64,000 nt of DNA from Spongilla lacustris (taxonomy: Eukaryota > Porifera > Demospongiae > Spongillida > Spongillidae). Made by a program: the position numbers and the translations under genes. Location of the stretch: assembly GCA_949361645.1 (NCBI GenBank), contig OX442427.1, positions 5,212,016 through 5,276,015 on the forward strand, read 5' to 3'. How positions within the stretch are numbered: position 1 is the stretch's first letter; every line of letters begins with the position of its first letter. Positions 1 through 9,091 of the stretch are shown here, in pieces. A model generated the notes under the pieces. The model was given only the letters and a program-made list of their open reading frames with translations. It searched no databases and was not told the origin of the DNA.

Positions 1-559
1 TTTAAATTATATATATAATTATATGAATTTATATATATAAATTATATACATATTATGATCTCTGCTGATATCTTCAGCTGTACATTCACATACACCCACT
101 AGCCATCCTTATTTACCTACATGCTTACATGTACATGTACATGTACATGTATATGTAAACTGCAAGCACAACACATGAGCATACTGCATAATTTTGTCCA
201 ATTCGTTCCTCAAAGGACAGAAAAATGTATTCATCCTTTCCCCTTACATACTAGCTACCTCTACTCCTCCCCTTACTTACTATTGCCCTTGCTGTCCCCT
301 TACCTACTATACCTACTACTATACCATCTTTTTACAACAGCCTTACCACTTCACTCCTGACAATTCTGATGATTTCCCTCCATGAATTTATAGGTACAAA
401 GCAGTTATGATACACTATACTGGTTTTTGGGTTTCTTGTAATTGCACATGTAGAATTCCTAACGTTTAAACGTGCTGTTACACATGGAAATAACAATAAA
501 ATATCGACCAGTCATGCCACACTTTTCTTACATTTTCCCAATGCCCTACTGGAGCCTCC
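1..559. other. AT-rich intergenic sequence with degenerate pyrimidine-rich repeats
   Basis: The first 60 bases are mostly ATAT simple sequence. Around 125-155 there is a run of the ACATGT palindromic hexamer. From about 236 to 352 the plus strand becomes a degenerate CTACTCCTCCCCTTACTTACTA repeat, an older relative of the cleaner array at 560-782. I see no convincing gene; the open frames here are translations of simple repeats. Confidence 0.6.
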
Positions 560-782
560 TCTTTCCTACTACTGTCTCTACTCCTCACAATATCCCCTTA
601 CCTGCTATTCACCTACTCCTTCCCTTACCTACCACTACCCTACTCCTCCCCATACCTACCACTACCCCTACTCCTCCCCTTACCTACCACTACCCCTACT
701 CCTCCCCTTACCTACCACTACCCCTACTCCTCCCCACCTACCACTACCCCTACTCTTCCCCTTACCTACCACCTCCCCTTAG
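560..782 (+). repeat. Minisatellite of CTACTCCTCCCCTTACCTAC-type units
   Basis: The plus strand repeats a roughly 27-base pyrimidine-rich unit (CCCCTTACCTACCACTAC followed by CCTACTCCT) several times. The units are near-identical between 640 and 775 and decay towards 560. The same motif appears inverted at about 2015-2065 within the decayed integrase gene, and in degraded form at 236-352. The two strands differ sharply in purine content. No coding role is visible. Confidence 0.8.
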
Positions 783-783
783 G

Positions 784-905
784 ATAGAAATCATTACTCT
801 TAAAAAGCGGTTAGGAGAGATACATGTATCATACATGTGCTTATGTACACGTATTAGTGATCTATGTATAGCTCTTGATGCATACATGTATATTTCTGTT
901 ACAGG
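784..905 (+). pseudogene. Stray copy of a GABA-B-like receptor coiled-coil exon
   Basis: The peptide EIITLKKRLGE read at about 787-821 is nearly the same as EIITLKKQLEE at the end of the last recognised exon of the minus-strand receptor at 9092-9238. Nucleotide similarity continues past the exon into the following intron (CTTATGTAC, ATCTATGTA and TTCTGTTACAG appear in the same order in both). This is therefore a copied genomic fragment, not a processed mRNA. The donor that reads GAG|GTATCT in the parent reads GAG|ATACAT here, so splicing at that site would be lost. No receptor transmembrane exons were found nearby. A relic is most likely; a terminal exon of a neighbouring paralogue to the left of the window is possible. 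Confidence 0.6.
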
Positions 906-2014
906 CCAGCAATGTGTAACACTGATGAGCATCAGCGAAAAACAAATACGTACTTGGTATGCATTAATTTACATGTAGGTGTGTAGCAGTTATGAACCAT
1001 TTTTTTGTTATAACTGATATCCACATGACAATGTACATTGCATTTTAATATAACAATTAGAGATGTACATGTATACTTTACATTGTAATGGGAACTTCTG
1101 ATGCTCAGACAACAAAGTTATAATGCACCCTCCTTCCCATAGGGGATCAAGTTTTCCTCCTTCCAGGCCATATAGTGATCGATTTAAAAGAAAGTAGCAC
1201 ATCCTCCTGTAATGTCAGGGAATTATTACTACTTGGACCAGCTCACTACCATGAAAATCCAGAGTTGATAAAGACAAATTAAATTGTGCAAGGTACTGAC
1301 TGAGGTGCATTCCCAGCTAGTCTGGGTGTGGTATTGTACCACTGTTAATACCTGTCATATGGTACTTAAAATACCTCAGCCAAGCTAACTAATTTTAAAC
1401 TGATACAACTGAATCTGAACTCAGTGATATAACTGAAACAGATTGCGATCATATCTTCTTCCTTCTATAGCTATAGCAGTAGTACGCAAGTTAGTGGCTA
1501 CAGCCAGCATGGGCTCTCTGTGCAAGAACGTTTATAGCTAAATCACCCAAATGTTATATGGAAGTCCTCAACAGTATCATGGAGGATGTGGCATCATAAT
1601 GAAAACATTATGTACATGCCAGTGTGCATAGAAAAATATATCAGATCTAGTCAAAGATGTATAGGCATATTAAAAAAAAATTTCAACTTAACAATAATTT
1701 TTGCACCACATGAACAAAATTCTATGTATTCAGTGTTTTTGCCTCATTACTGGTACTATATTTATACACCCACTTACCTTGTGTAAACAACTCCTTAAAG
1801 GTTGTTACTGTTAATTAATGTATAGTTGCAGATTGGGACTTAGTGCCTAGCACTGTATGTCCTTATCAACGAGCTGCGCGCAAGGCCTACTTTTGTGATT
1901 CCTTTCGCCTTTGATCTTAAAACTTCTATGACCAATATAATTTTTGATGTATAAACACATACGTAGGCAACAATCCATAATTGTAATTACCATAGATATC
2001 ACTCTATTAGTAGT
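906..2014. other. Intergenic sequence, nothing recognised
   Basis: This stretch is moderately AT-rich with scattered ACATGTA palindromes. Open frames up to 66 codons have no recognisable motif and no plausible splice context. I found no inverted repeat, tRNA-like fold or recognisable domain. Confidence 0.5.
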
Positions 2015-2049
2015 AGTGGTAGGTAAGGGGAGGAGTGGGGGTAGTACTA

Positions 2050-3632
2050 GGTAAGTTGAGCCACCATAGCAGTATTGCCCTCTTGAGTTCATCCTGGTTT
2101 GATGAGGCCTCAACTTTCTCTGCTATGTCTACATGCATTTGGAAATCAATTGGTAGAATTGCCTTTCTCACAAACATAATCTCAAACGGCTTATAAAGTG
2201 TGCTTTCGTGGTAAGAAGTGTTGTATGCAAAAACACAGGTATTCCCAATTGGTTTTCTTCACGTTGCAAAATTTGACAATCATATTTTGCAAGGTCTGGT
2301 TAAATCTTTCAACAAGACCATTGGCCTATAAAATGAATGTCAAGTTGGCATTGGATAAAAGCATAATTTTAATGGTATTCAACCAATCATTTAAATTTGT
2401 ACGAGTCCATTGACCCTTATTAAATATGGAAAAGGTCTGTCTTCCTTTTAGGTATTGAGACAACAAAATATAAAATCTACAGTGTTGTTCCTTAAACATT
2501 TCTTCTCATTCCTTCAAGTAATAATTGGATTTAACTTCAAAAATGGCTTCATTACTTTTTAACATACGCAATAATTTATTGTAGCATGGACAAAATGAAT
2601 GCAGACATATTAGAGACCTATGGATGGTACGCTGTTGTTAGCCGGTGATCTATACCTAGGAGATCCCATAAGGTGCTTGTTTAATTTGTTTTTGAATTCG
2701 GTGCCATTGTCTGTTGTCATGATCTTGGGCAAACCCATTCTCATAAAAATCTGCAAGGATAGAATACAGTGAACTAGACTATGAGTGCATGCCCGTAGCC
2801 AGGACGTTTGATGGGGGGGGGGGATCGATAGCAGGGCTTTTGAAAGTGGGGGAGGTCCCCTCACATTTAGCCAAATGCGAATGTGTATGTGTGTGTGGAG
2901 TCTTCCTTGCATGAGGGGAAGGGGGGGGGGGGGGGGGGAACTCAGCCTCTTGGCCCCCCTCCCCCCTCCTGGCTAAGGGCCTGGAGTGGGCATGGCATGA
3001 TATTAATGTACTATAACTTAATTTCTAAAATAATAAGCACATATATATCTCAGTTGCAATGTAAATGCAATTATAATGTAATTACACATAGGAAAACGTT
3101 GCTTCATTGACCTACACCTTGTAGAGTGCATTGGCAACTCCAATTGCATGTTTAGATGGAAGCCGTGGGACTGCTTCTATCCATTTAGAGAAGTAGTCAC
3201 ACACAGTCAGGATGTATTGATTTTCTGACTTAGACTTCACAAGTGGCCCAACAAAATCAATGCCAATGTGATTCCATGGTGACTTCACTGGAACCGGGTG
3301 TAGTTCTGGGGCTGTATGCATGTGTTTCCGATTTGCATGCTGGCCGATGTCACATTTGGCGACCTGTGGTTATTTAAATTCAGGTATGGACTTTATAGAA
3401 TTCTATTACTAAAAATCGAAGTTGCATGTCCGCTCACCGTATCATTCACATCTTCGACCATTCCAGGCCAAATGAACCGCTCGCTGATCCTGTTCAAAGT
3501 TCGCTTCACTCCCATGTGCCCGGACATCGGATCCACATGACAAGCCTTCAGAATACGACGCTGCTCTTTCTTAACTCCGATATTTCCATTATCTATAATA
3601 ATTAAGCTCAACCCATGACGTGCGGACGACAC
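2050..3632 (-). pseudogene. Integrase gene with spliceosomal introns (KRBA2/Ginger/Ty3-like), broken
   Basis: Reading leftwards on the minus strand: an exon from about 3632 to 3438 has the H2C2 zinc-binding region (HMGVKRTLNRI, then FIWPGMVEDV). The exon 3363-3118 continues with the C-x2-C residues (KCDIGQ) and the catalytic core start DFVGPL. An exon starting at 2750 carries FMRMGLPKIM followed by TDNGTEF. An exon starting at 2325 carries GLVERFNQTLQ. Borders match splice signals: ACG|GTGAGC to CCACAG|GTC, AAG|GTGTAG to CTTGCAG|ATT, and an acceptor TTATAG|GCC. This DDE integrase type is known from Ty3/gypsy retroelements, Ginger DNA transposons and host KRBA2-like genes. The introns argue against a standard retrotransposon copy. 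After WEYL the frame shifts before FAYNTSYHES, and no exon supplies the third catalytic glutamate, so the copy appears dead. A poly-G element sits in one intron. Confidence 0.7.
2791..2980. mobile_element. Poly-G-cored miniature element, copy 1
   Basis: The ends are inverted repeats: GCCCGTAGCCAGGA on the left and TCCTGGCTAAGGGC on the right. The interior has two G-runs, at 2813-2822 and about 2917-2938. The flanks GAGTGCATG and GAGTGGGCATG resemble an imperfect target duplication. A second copy with the same ends lies at 29346-29636. It falls in an intron of the integrase gene, between the exons ending at 3118 and starting at 2750. Confidence 0.65.
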
Positions 3633-3888
3633 AGTAGGTGTGCATTAGCCAAATTAATATGAATAAACCTTGCCCTGCTTCTTCTTCTTAAAGTACGTTT
3701 CTCCACCTTTCACAACAAATTTCTGAGCCTTTCTTCGTATGCACCGCTCAGTAGCGCGCTACGCTTGCACCCACAGGGTACACATTTCTCACTTTTGGCA
3801 TCTCCCTCTTCACTTGAATCAGCCATTTTCAAAACGAATGCTCCACTTGTTCAAGGTGTTATGTGCCCGGACCAGTTTTGGTTTGCCC
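3633..3888. other. Upstream flank of the integrase gene
   Basis: No earlier exon of the minus-strand integrase gene could be recognised here. A CTTCTTCTTCTT run lies near 3680. The last bases, GGACCAGTTTTGGTTTGCCC, form the left target flank of the hAT-like element; similar GGACAAATTTTGG words resume at 5348. Confidence 0.4.
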
Positions 3889-5339
3889 TAGGGTCAACTA
3901 TCGATAAGCTTTGCCCTTACCGCTTACCGGTTATCCGATTACAGAAACTTGACGTTTTAAAATTACATGTATAAAAATAAAGCTACTAGATAACTGAGTA
4001 ACACCACAGGCTAAAACGCATCGTCATCACAAAAACCTAGGGTCCATATGATCAAGTTGCCATTGCAGCTTCCTTGCAAAATATCAGGTTATTCCGAAGG
4101 AGATTATTGGCCATCGAAGGCCAAACAAAGTACGAAATTAAATGGGTAGGTTGGACCAAGGACCATTAATAGTCCGCACACAACACTTGGGAACCCATCA
4201 ATAACCTTTCAGGCTATAAAGGAATGCATGCATAGAACTAATAAGGAAGGCCACAACCTACTGGAATTAGGATCACGGATGCCAAATGATACTAAGATGC
4301 CAACAGATACCCTTAGGCTACTCAGCCTTAGGACAAGCCTATATATATACCTTGGGGGTAATCATTACCTTTCAGTAAGAAAGCTTATCGGTAAGTTTTT
4401 ATCGATAGGCGTAGAGCAATTTCAGTAAATGGGACAGTGTCCAGCAAAATCGGGCTTGTGGGGTTAGAATTTTATCACTATAAAAATTGCACGTTGTACT
4501 AAACAACACATCTTCGCAACGGTGCTAACTTTTCTTTTCAAATTTCATACACTTGTTCCCACACCATTTCTCTGTGTGAAAATCGATTTTTGTGATCTAC
4601 ACCTTTTCCGTGCCGTGGATACAACAATCGTTAACCCCGCGGGTTAGAAATCCTCATTTCTCCACGTACGAGTGTTGAAAATGCGTCAAATTCGGGTTGC
4701 ACATAGAGGAGTCCTGTAGCTATTGGTTTGTTCTGTTCGTTAATTTCTATATCATCCGGTACGGAGATACAATTGAACAAACTACAAGCACGTTTTCCCG
4801 CTTGATTCGCGCCAATGATTTTGGCAAATCGCGTCCCGCTCAGTGAATGGGAAGGCGGTGATTATAACATTGGTGCGAATCAAGTGGGAAAATGTGCCTG
4901 TAGTTTACTCAACTGTATCTTCGTAACGGATGATTCAGAAACTAACGAACAGAACAAATCAATAGCTACAGGATCCTCTATGCACACTCCGAATTTGACG
5001 CGTTTTCAACACACGTACGTGGAGAAAATGAATGTGGATTTCTAACCCGCGGGGTTAACGATTGTTGTATTCACGGCACGGAAAAGGTGTAGCCGTGTAG
5101 ATCACAAAAATCGATTTTCACACAGAGAAATGGTTTGGGAACAAGTGTACGAAATTTGAAAGGAAAAGGTTGTACCGTCGCGAAGATGTGTTGTTTAGTA
5201 CAACTTGCAATTTTTATAGTGATAAAACTATAACCCCACAAGCCCGATTTTGCTGGACACTGTCCCAAATATTCGATAATAGGTGTTTACTTACTGATAA
5301 TTACCGATCAGCTCAAAACCTTATCGATAGTTGACCCTA
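3889..5339. mobile_element. hAT-like miniature element, copy 1, carrying a nested insertion
   Basis: The termini are TAGGGTCAACTATCGATAAG and its inverse CTTATCGATAGTTGACCCTA. TAGGG fits the hAT end consensus YARNG. The flanks GTTTGCCC (3881-3888) and CTTTGCCC (5340-5347) form an 8-bp target duplication with one mismatch, the size expected for hAT. The interior encodes no transposase. A second copy, inverted, lies at 60369-61204 and has a perfect 8-bp duplication. Copy 1 is interrupted by a separate foldback element at 4431-5266, which is absent from copy 2. Confidence 0.85.
4431..5266. mobile_element. Foldback element nested inside the hAT-like copy
   Basis: Two long inverted arms (about 4431-4819 and 4866-5266) match nearly throughout and are separated by a roughly 50-base loop. 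The termini are GGGACAGTGTCC and GGACACTGTCCC. The 4-bp word AAAT flanks it on both sides (4427-4430 and 5267-5270). The uninterrupted paralogue near 60430 reads CAGTAAACATTCG where this copy reads CAGTAAAT, element, AAATATTCG, so a 4-bp target duplication is well supported. No open frame of note. Superfamily not assigned; 4-bp duplications occur in Sola and some other DNA transposons. Confidence 0.85.
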
Positions 5340-5347
5340 CTTTGCCC

Positions 5348-7320
5348 GGACAAATTTTGGCCTCATTTTCGGTCCGGCCAGACCACTTTTGGTGGCCAAA
5401 ATCGGTCCAGCCGGACTGATTTTTTCCCCGGACAAATTTTTTTGTGACAAGTAACCACTGAAACGAGCGATCGATATTATCCCAACATGTCGTATTTACG
5501 AATGCTAGTTGAAAAGCATGATAAAAACTTACATGATGAAGCATAGATGGGTTTTTTTTTGGGGGGGGGGGGGGGGGGGGGGGGGGCAAACGATGAAAAC
5601 TAACACTCTTTGGGCACTTATTATCACGATTCATGCACCCTTTGGGCTTTGGCAATGCAGTGAGGCATTCTCTATACGCGCACAATGAGACCAGTGACGT
5701 AAACGGTCTTAAATTTTAATAAAAACATGGCGACCAAATTTGTTGTGTTGTCTTGAGTTTATCTTGATTATAAAAGCAAATATTTAATACATCATATTTG
5801 CAGTTCTTATTTTTCACTCAAATGCTATAAACTGAGATAACATTATTTTTTCGTGGCAGTTCCCCTTTAACCAAGTAAATCTGGGTTGCATTCTGGAATG
5901 ATCTTGTCCCTATCCACATAGGGTGTGCAGACAAACCAGCTTGCTGAAAGGTGTTGCAAATCAGGGCCGTAGCTTGGTACTGTACATGAATTTGAAATTG
6001 GTTTTTACGTAACAAAAATAGTATAGCTGGAATCGAAAGAGCTTGAGATATATCATATGTGCAGATAATGAACAATAATCGACGGTTTGTAGAAAAAAGG
6101 GATGCATTAGTCCTTAGTAATCAATAGGAGCGGTACGCAAAAATTGGCACGGTTATGGTTTTAAACGATGTAGTACTATACATCATCCCTAAAAGTCCAC
6201 AAATTTAACTTTCTTATCCTATAGAGGCTATTTTTATCTTACAAATGCAATATGATAACGGATTGCAATTCTGTGTATTATGCAATGTTAAAATATAATA
6301 CATTGATAGAAATATTTACATGACAGTATACTATTAGGAGAAGAGCACTTCTATATACATGATATACTATACAAGTCAAAAATTGTCAATATCACCTATG
6401 ATGTAATCAATTAGCAGTTGATCTACTGCCAATTTTTCTTCTTCTCCATCATCTTCAGTTCAATTTGAACCCCACAGTCCCTTTTGATCTCTTAACATTT
6501 ATTATATGGCCAATGTATTGCACATCTTGGCTATTGACAAACCAAAGATGTCTTATAAACATGTCGCTTAAAAGCGAAGCATTGTCAACAATACTATGAA
6601 TCAAACTTTTTTATTTCAATTGATAGATCTGGAAACAGTGTATCAATTTCGGCATCCATTTTATTAGATCTGCAGGTAATACAAGTACCTTTGACGTCCA
6701 ACAGAATCCATACAAGCAAAGTAGCACTCATTAATTCCTCAGTTCCTCTACATATGTACTCCGATAGGTTCCATGGTCGGACGGGTTGTTAAAGTATCCA
6801 CTGATGAATTCATTGTATGGTATTCTTACATGTATGTAAAACAGTGGGATGCATCGAGAGTTACGGCAGTAACTCTCATATAGCCGTATCATGAAATCAT
6901 TAAAAAAACCGCGTCCCGCGTATAACTCACGAACCGAGAAACGGATAGTGTAGCTCTTTATTGCTATCGATCCACAATGGAAAGACGATCATTTTCATGT
7001 TTTGTTCAAGTCGCCAGACCGTTTACTTTAAGAGAACAAAAAAAGCTCGTAGTTCTCGTTCCCAGACCGTAATTTGTCCATAGTCGTCGTCGTCGTCGTT
7101 GTCTTTATGGGTGAGTATAACTCGAGATAGGAAAGGTTTTAAAGAGCGCCAGTTACACCAAAAATCGTAGAATTTCCTGACAATACATCTTCAGGTATCA
7201 GATATATAAATAAAGCATGTAACAGATATGCAGCTGTTCTCGCGCGCCAAGATATACGTACGTAATATAGAGAGTTAGCTATATTAAAACCGTTTCCATG
7301 ACAATGTTTCACGTATCATA
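5348..7320. other. Intergenic sequence with a T9-G26 tract
   Basis: The start (5348-5440) is rich in GGCCAAAATCGGTCC-type words, probably an old repeat. At 5552-5586 nine T residues are followed by 26 G residues, the likely core of a degraded poly-G element. A CGTCGTCGTCGTCGTTG run lies at 7083-7100. No gene is recognised; the 125-codon minus-strand frame at 5308-5685 is mostly a translation of the poly-G tract. Confidence 0.5.
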
Positions 7321-7737
7321 ATGTATCGTGGTATGATTGGAACAGGTGGGAGTTTCATTTGTATTTTTAGTTTTGCTCACCATTTTAAGCTAGCGAAGTT
7401 GTTTTTTTGTCAAAATGCCTTTACGGCTACGAAAGAGGAAATTAAAGCTAAGCGGCGAGAGGAATACCTCCTAAATCGAGGCTATGAGTTAGAGTCCTCC
7501 CGAGTTCGGTACGATGCTGATGCTGAACAAAGGCGGGCGTCTGCTCGTGACATGTACAGAACAAATCTGGAGTCGAACCGAGCTTCTAAGAGGTGGCAAC
7601 AGGAAAAGAATTCTGTTGCGGTGCGAGCTTCTAAGATGCGACCTTATGAACTGAACTCAGACGAGAAACGAGCTTCTAAGAGGGAAAGCTTGGCGCGCGA
7701 GTTTCGAACTAATGGAACAGCTGCAAATGTAACATAA
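7321..7737 (+). pseudogene. Arg/Glu/Ser-rich repeat protein fragment, possibly Helitron-type N terminus
   Basis: The frame encodes 138 residues. From about residue 38 it is highly charged and repeats an RASKR/RASAR motif every 14-20 residues (EQRRASARDM, ESNRASKRWQ, AVRASKMRP, EKRASKRES). Short repeats of this kind occur at the N terminus of large Helitron-like and other mobile proteins in sponges and cnidarians, as I recall; this is family memory, not a search result. No helicase or Rep domain follows, and the frame stops at 7737. The first 30 or so residues look non-coding. The ATG at 7413-7415 lies in a different frame from the charged region, which suggests a frameshift near the original start. 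Gene fragment more likely than a functional small gene. Confidence 0.4.
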
Positions 7738-7868
7738 CTGTAAACATTGTGTTGCTAGGCAATAAACATACAATTAAAGGCTGGATTTTATTGTACGATC
7801 GTCTACATTGTACTACATGTACACCTATATACTATACTAGTAGTCACTTCTTAAAAAAAATGAATGAA
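7738..7868. other. Short spacer
   Basis: AT-rich spacer between the charged frame and the palindromic element. An AATAAA occurs at 7761 and could serve as a polyadenylation signal for the preceding frame. Confidence 0.3.
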
Positions 7869-8151
7869 ACAAGATATAAAAAACATTCTCTCTGAGAAAG
7901 TTAGTGGTATATAGGATTTGAAGGCAATGGTGGTGTAAAAAGGAAGGGAACAAGGGATTGAGTGGAGATATACAATAATTATTCCTATATTTAGCACTGT
8001 ATAGAACGTCATTACAATCATGTTGCTAAATTTAGGAATAATTATTGTATATCTCCACTCAATCTCTTGTTCCCTTCCTTTTTACACCACCATTGCCTTC
8101 AAATCCTATATACCACTAACTTTCTCAGAGAGAATGTTTTTTATATCTTGT
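7869..8151. mobile_element. Palindromic miniature element, family A, complete copy
   Basis: A nearly perfect foldback. ACAAGATATAAAAAACATTC on the left is matched by its complement at the right end, and the arms meet around TTTAGCACTG...TTGCTAAATTTAGG near 8000-8030. Related copies occur at 17187-17305 (decayed), about 31829-31985 (mostly one arm) and 52362-52628 (nearly complete). All share ATTTAGCAC near the centre and GAGAAAGTT(A/G)GTGG towards the ends. It has no coding capacity. Confidence 0.85.
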
Positions 8152-8429
8152 GGAATTTAAATATACGCGGTAGTATAGTAAACTCTTAAGAATACAATAT
8201 CGTACATGTATACTTAAAATGTGCTTAATATAAACGGTGACATATTTAACACTTGCAGATTCTTGAATATACACTGTCATATATCTTAATATATACCATT
8301 CAGTATATTTGTCAAATATACGCAAAAAAAATACCGCTATTTTAATAAAAAAAGCAGTAAATCTATAAATAACAACTAATGCATACAATACCATATATTC
8401 ACATAAATAAAAATAAAAAACAAAAAGAA

Positions 8430-8883
8430 ACAAAATGAGGATCTATTGTGCAGGTAGAAGGGCTTCTCTTGACACCAGGTCAAGAGGAGGTTGTGTAGCA
8501 GACATGAAGGTGAGAGCATGCCCCTCGAATGCACATAACTGAACTTCGCAGTAACGAGTAGGCAAGGCAGCATCTCAACCACATGATAGTTAAGCTATAG
8601 GCCTGGTATCATTTAGCAGAGAGCAGAGAGGCCAGGCGCTTTTAGCTTGTTGTGGCTTGAGGCCCAAGGCCACCAGTGCAAGAGAGAATAAGTGGAGTAA
8701 AAGAGCCATGTTCGACTCATGGATATGTTGGTCATATTTCCTCTTTTTCTCGTTGTCATGGCTATGGTCACATGCGCATAAAGGAGTCTTTTGATTTGAG
8801 GGGGCGTAAGGATTAAAAACCTTTACATCAAAAAATGCCTGTTCGAACTGACTCCCCAAAAATCCATCTGCTGCAATATCCAA
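8430..8883 (-). pseudogene. 3' fragment of a retroelement reverse-transcriptase polyprotein
   Basis: The minus-strand frame from 8883 reads FFDVKVFNPYAPSN, then a charged HDNEKKRKYDQHI stretch. After a stop and frame change (about 8580-8500) it reads LLRSSVMCIRGA. This order (F-DVRVFNP-AP, H-EKKR-YD, SLLRSS-M-IRGARS) is familiar from the C-terminal endonuclease-like region of an abundant invertebrate retroelement protein. It is recognised from memory. The upstream reverse transcriptase is absent and the frame is broken, so this is a 5'-truncated dead copy. It lies just 3' of the receptor gene on the same strand and could supply part of its transcript end. Confidence 0.6.
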
Positions 8884-9091
8884 TCATATTACTAACTTTT
8901 TGCACTGTGGTACATGATATGTTTTGTGGAATTAATATGGTTCATACTACTGCAACTAATCTACACATATATACTGCACACCAAAATATTCATGCAGTTG
9001 TTTCTCTCTCACCCTCAGTAGTGTCACGCATTGACTGTAACAGAAGTGCATGTACATAGATTGCCGATACATAAGTACATATGTAAGATAC

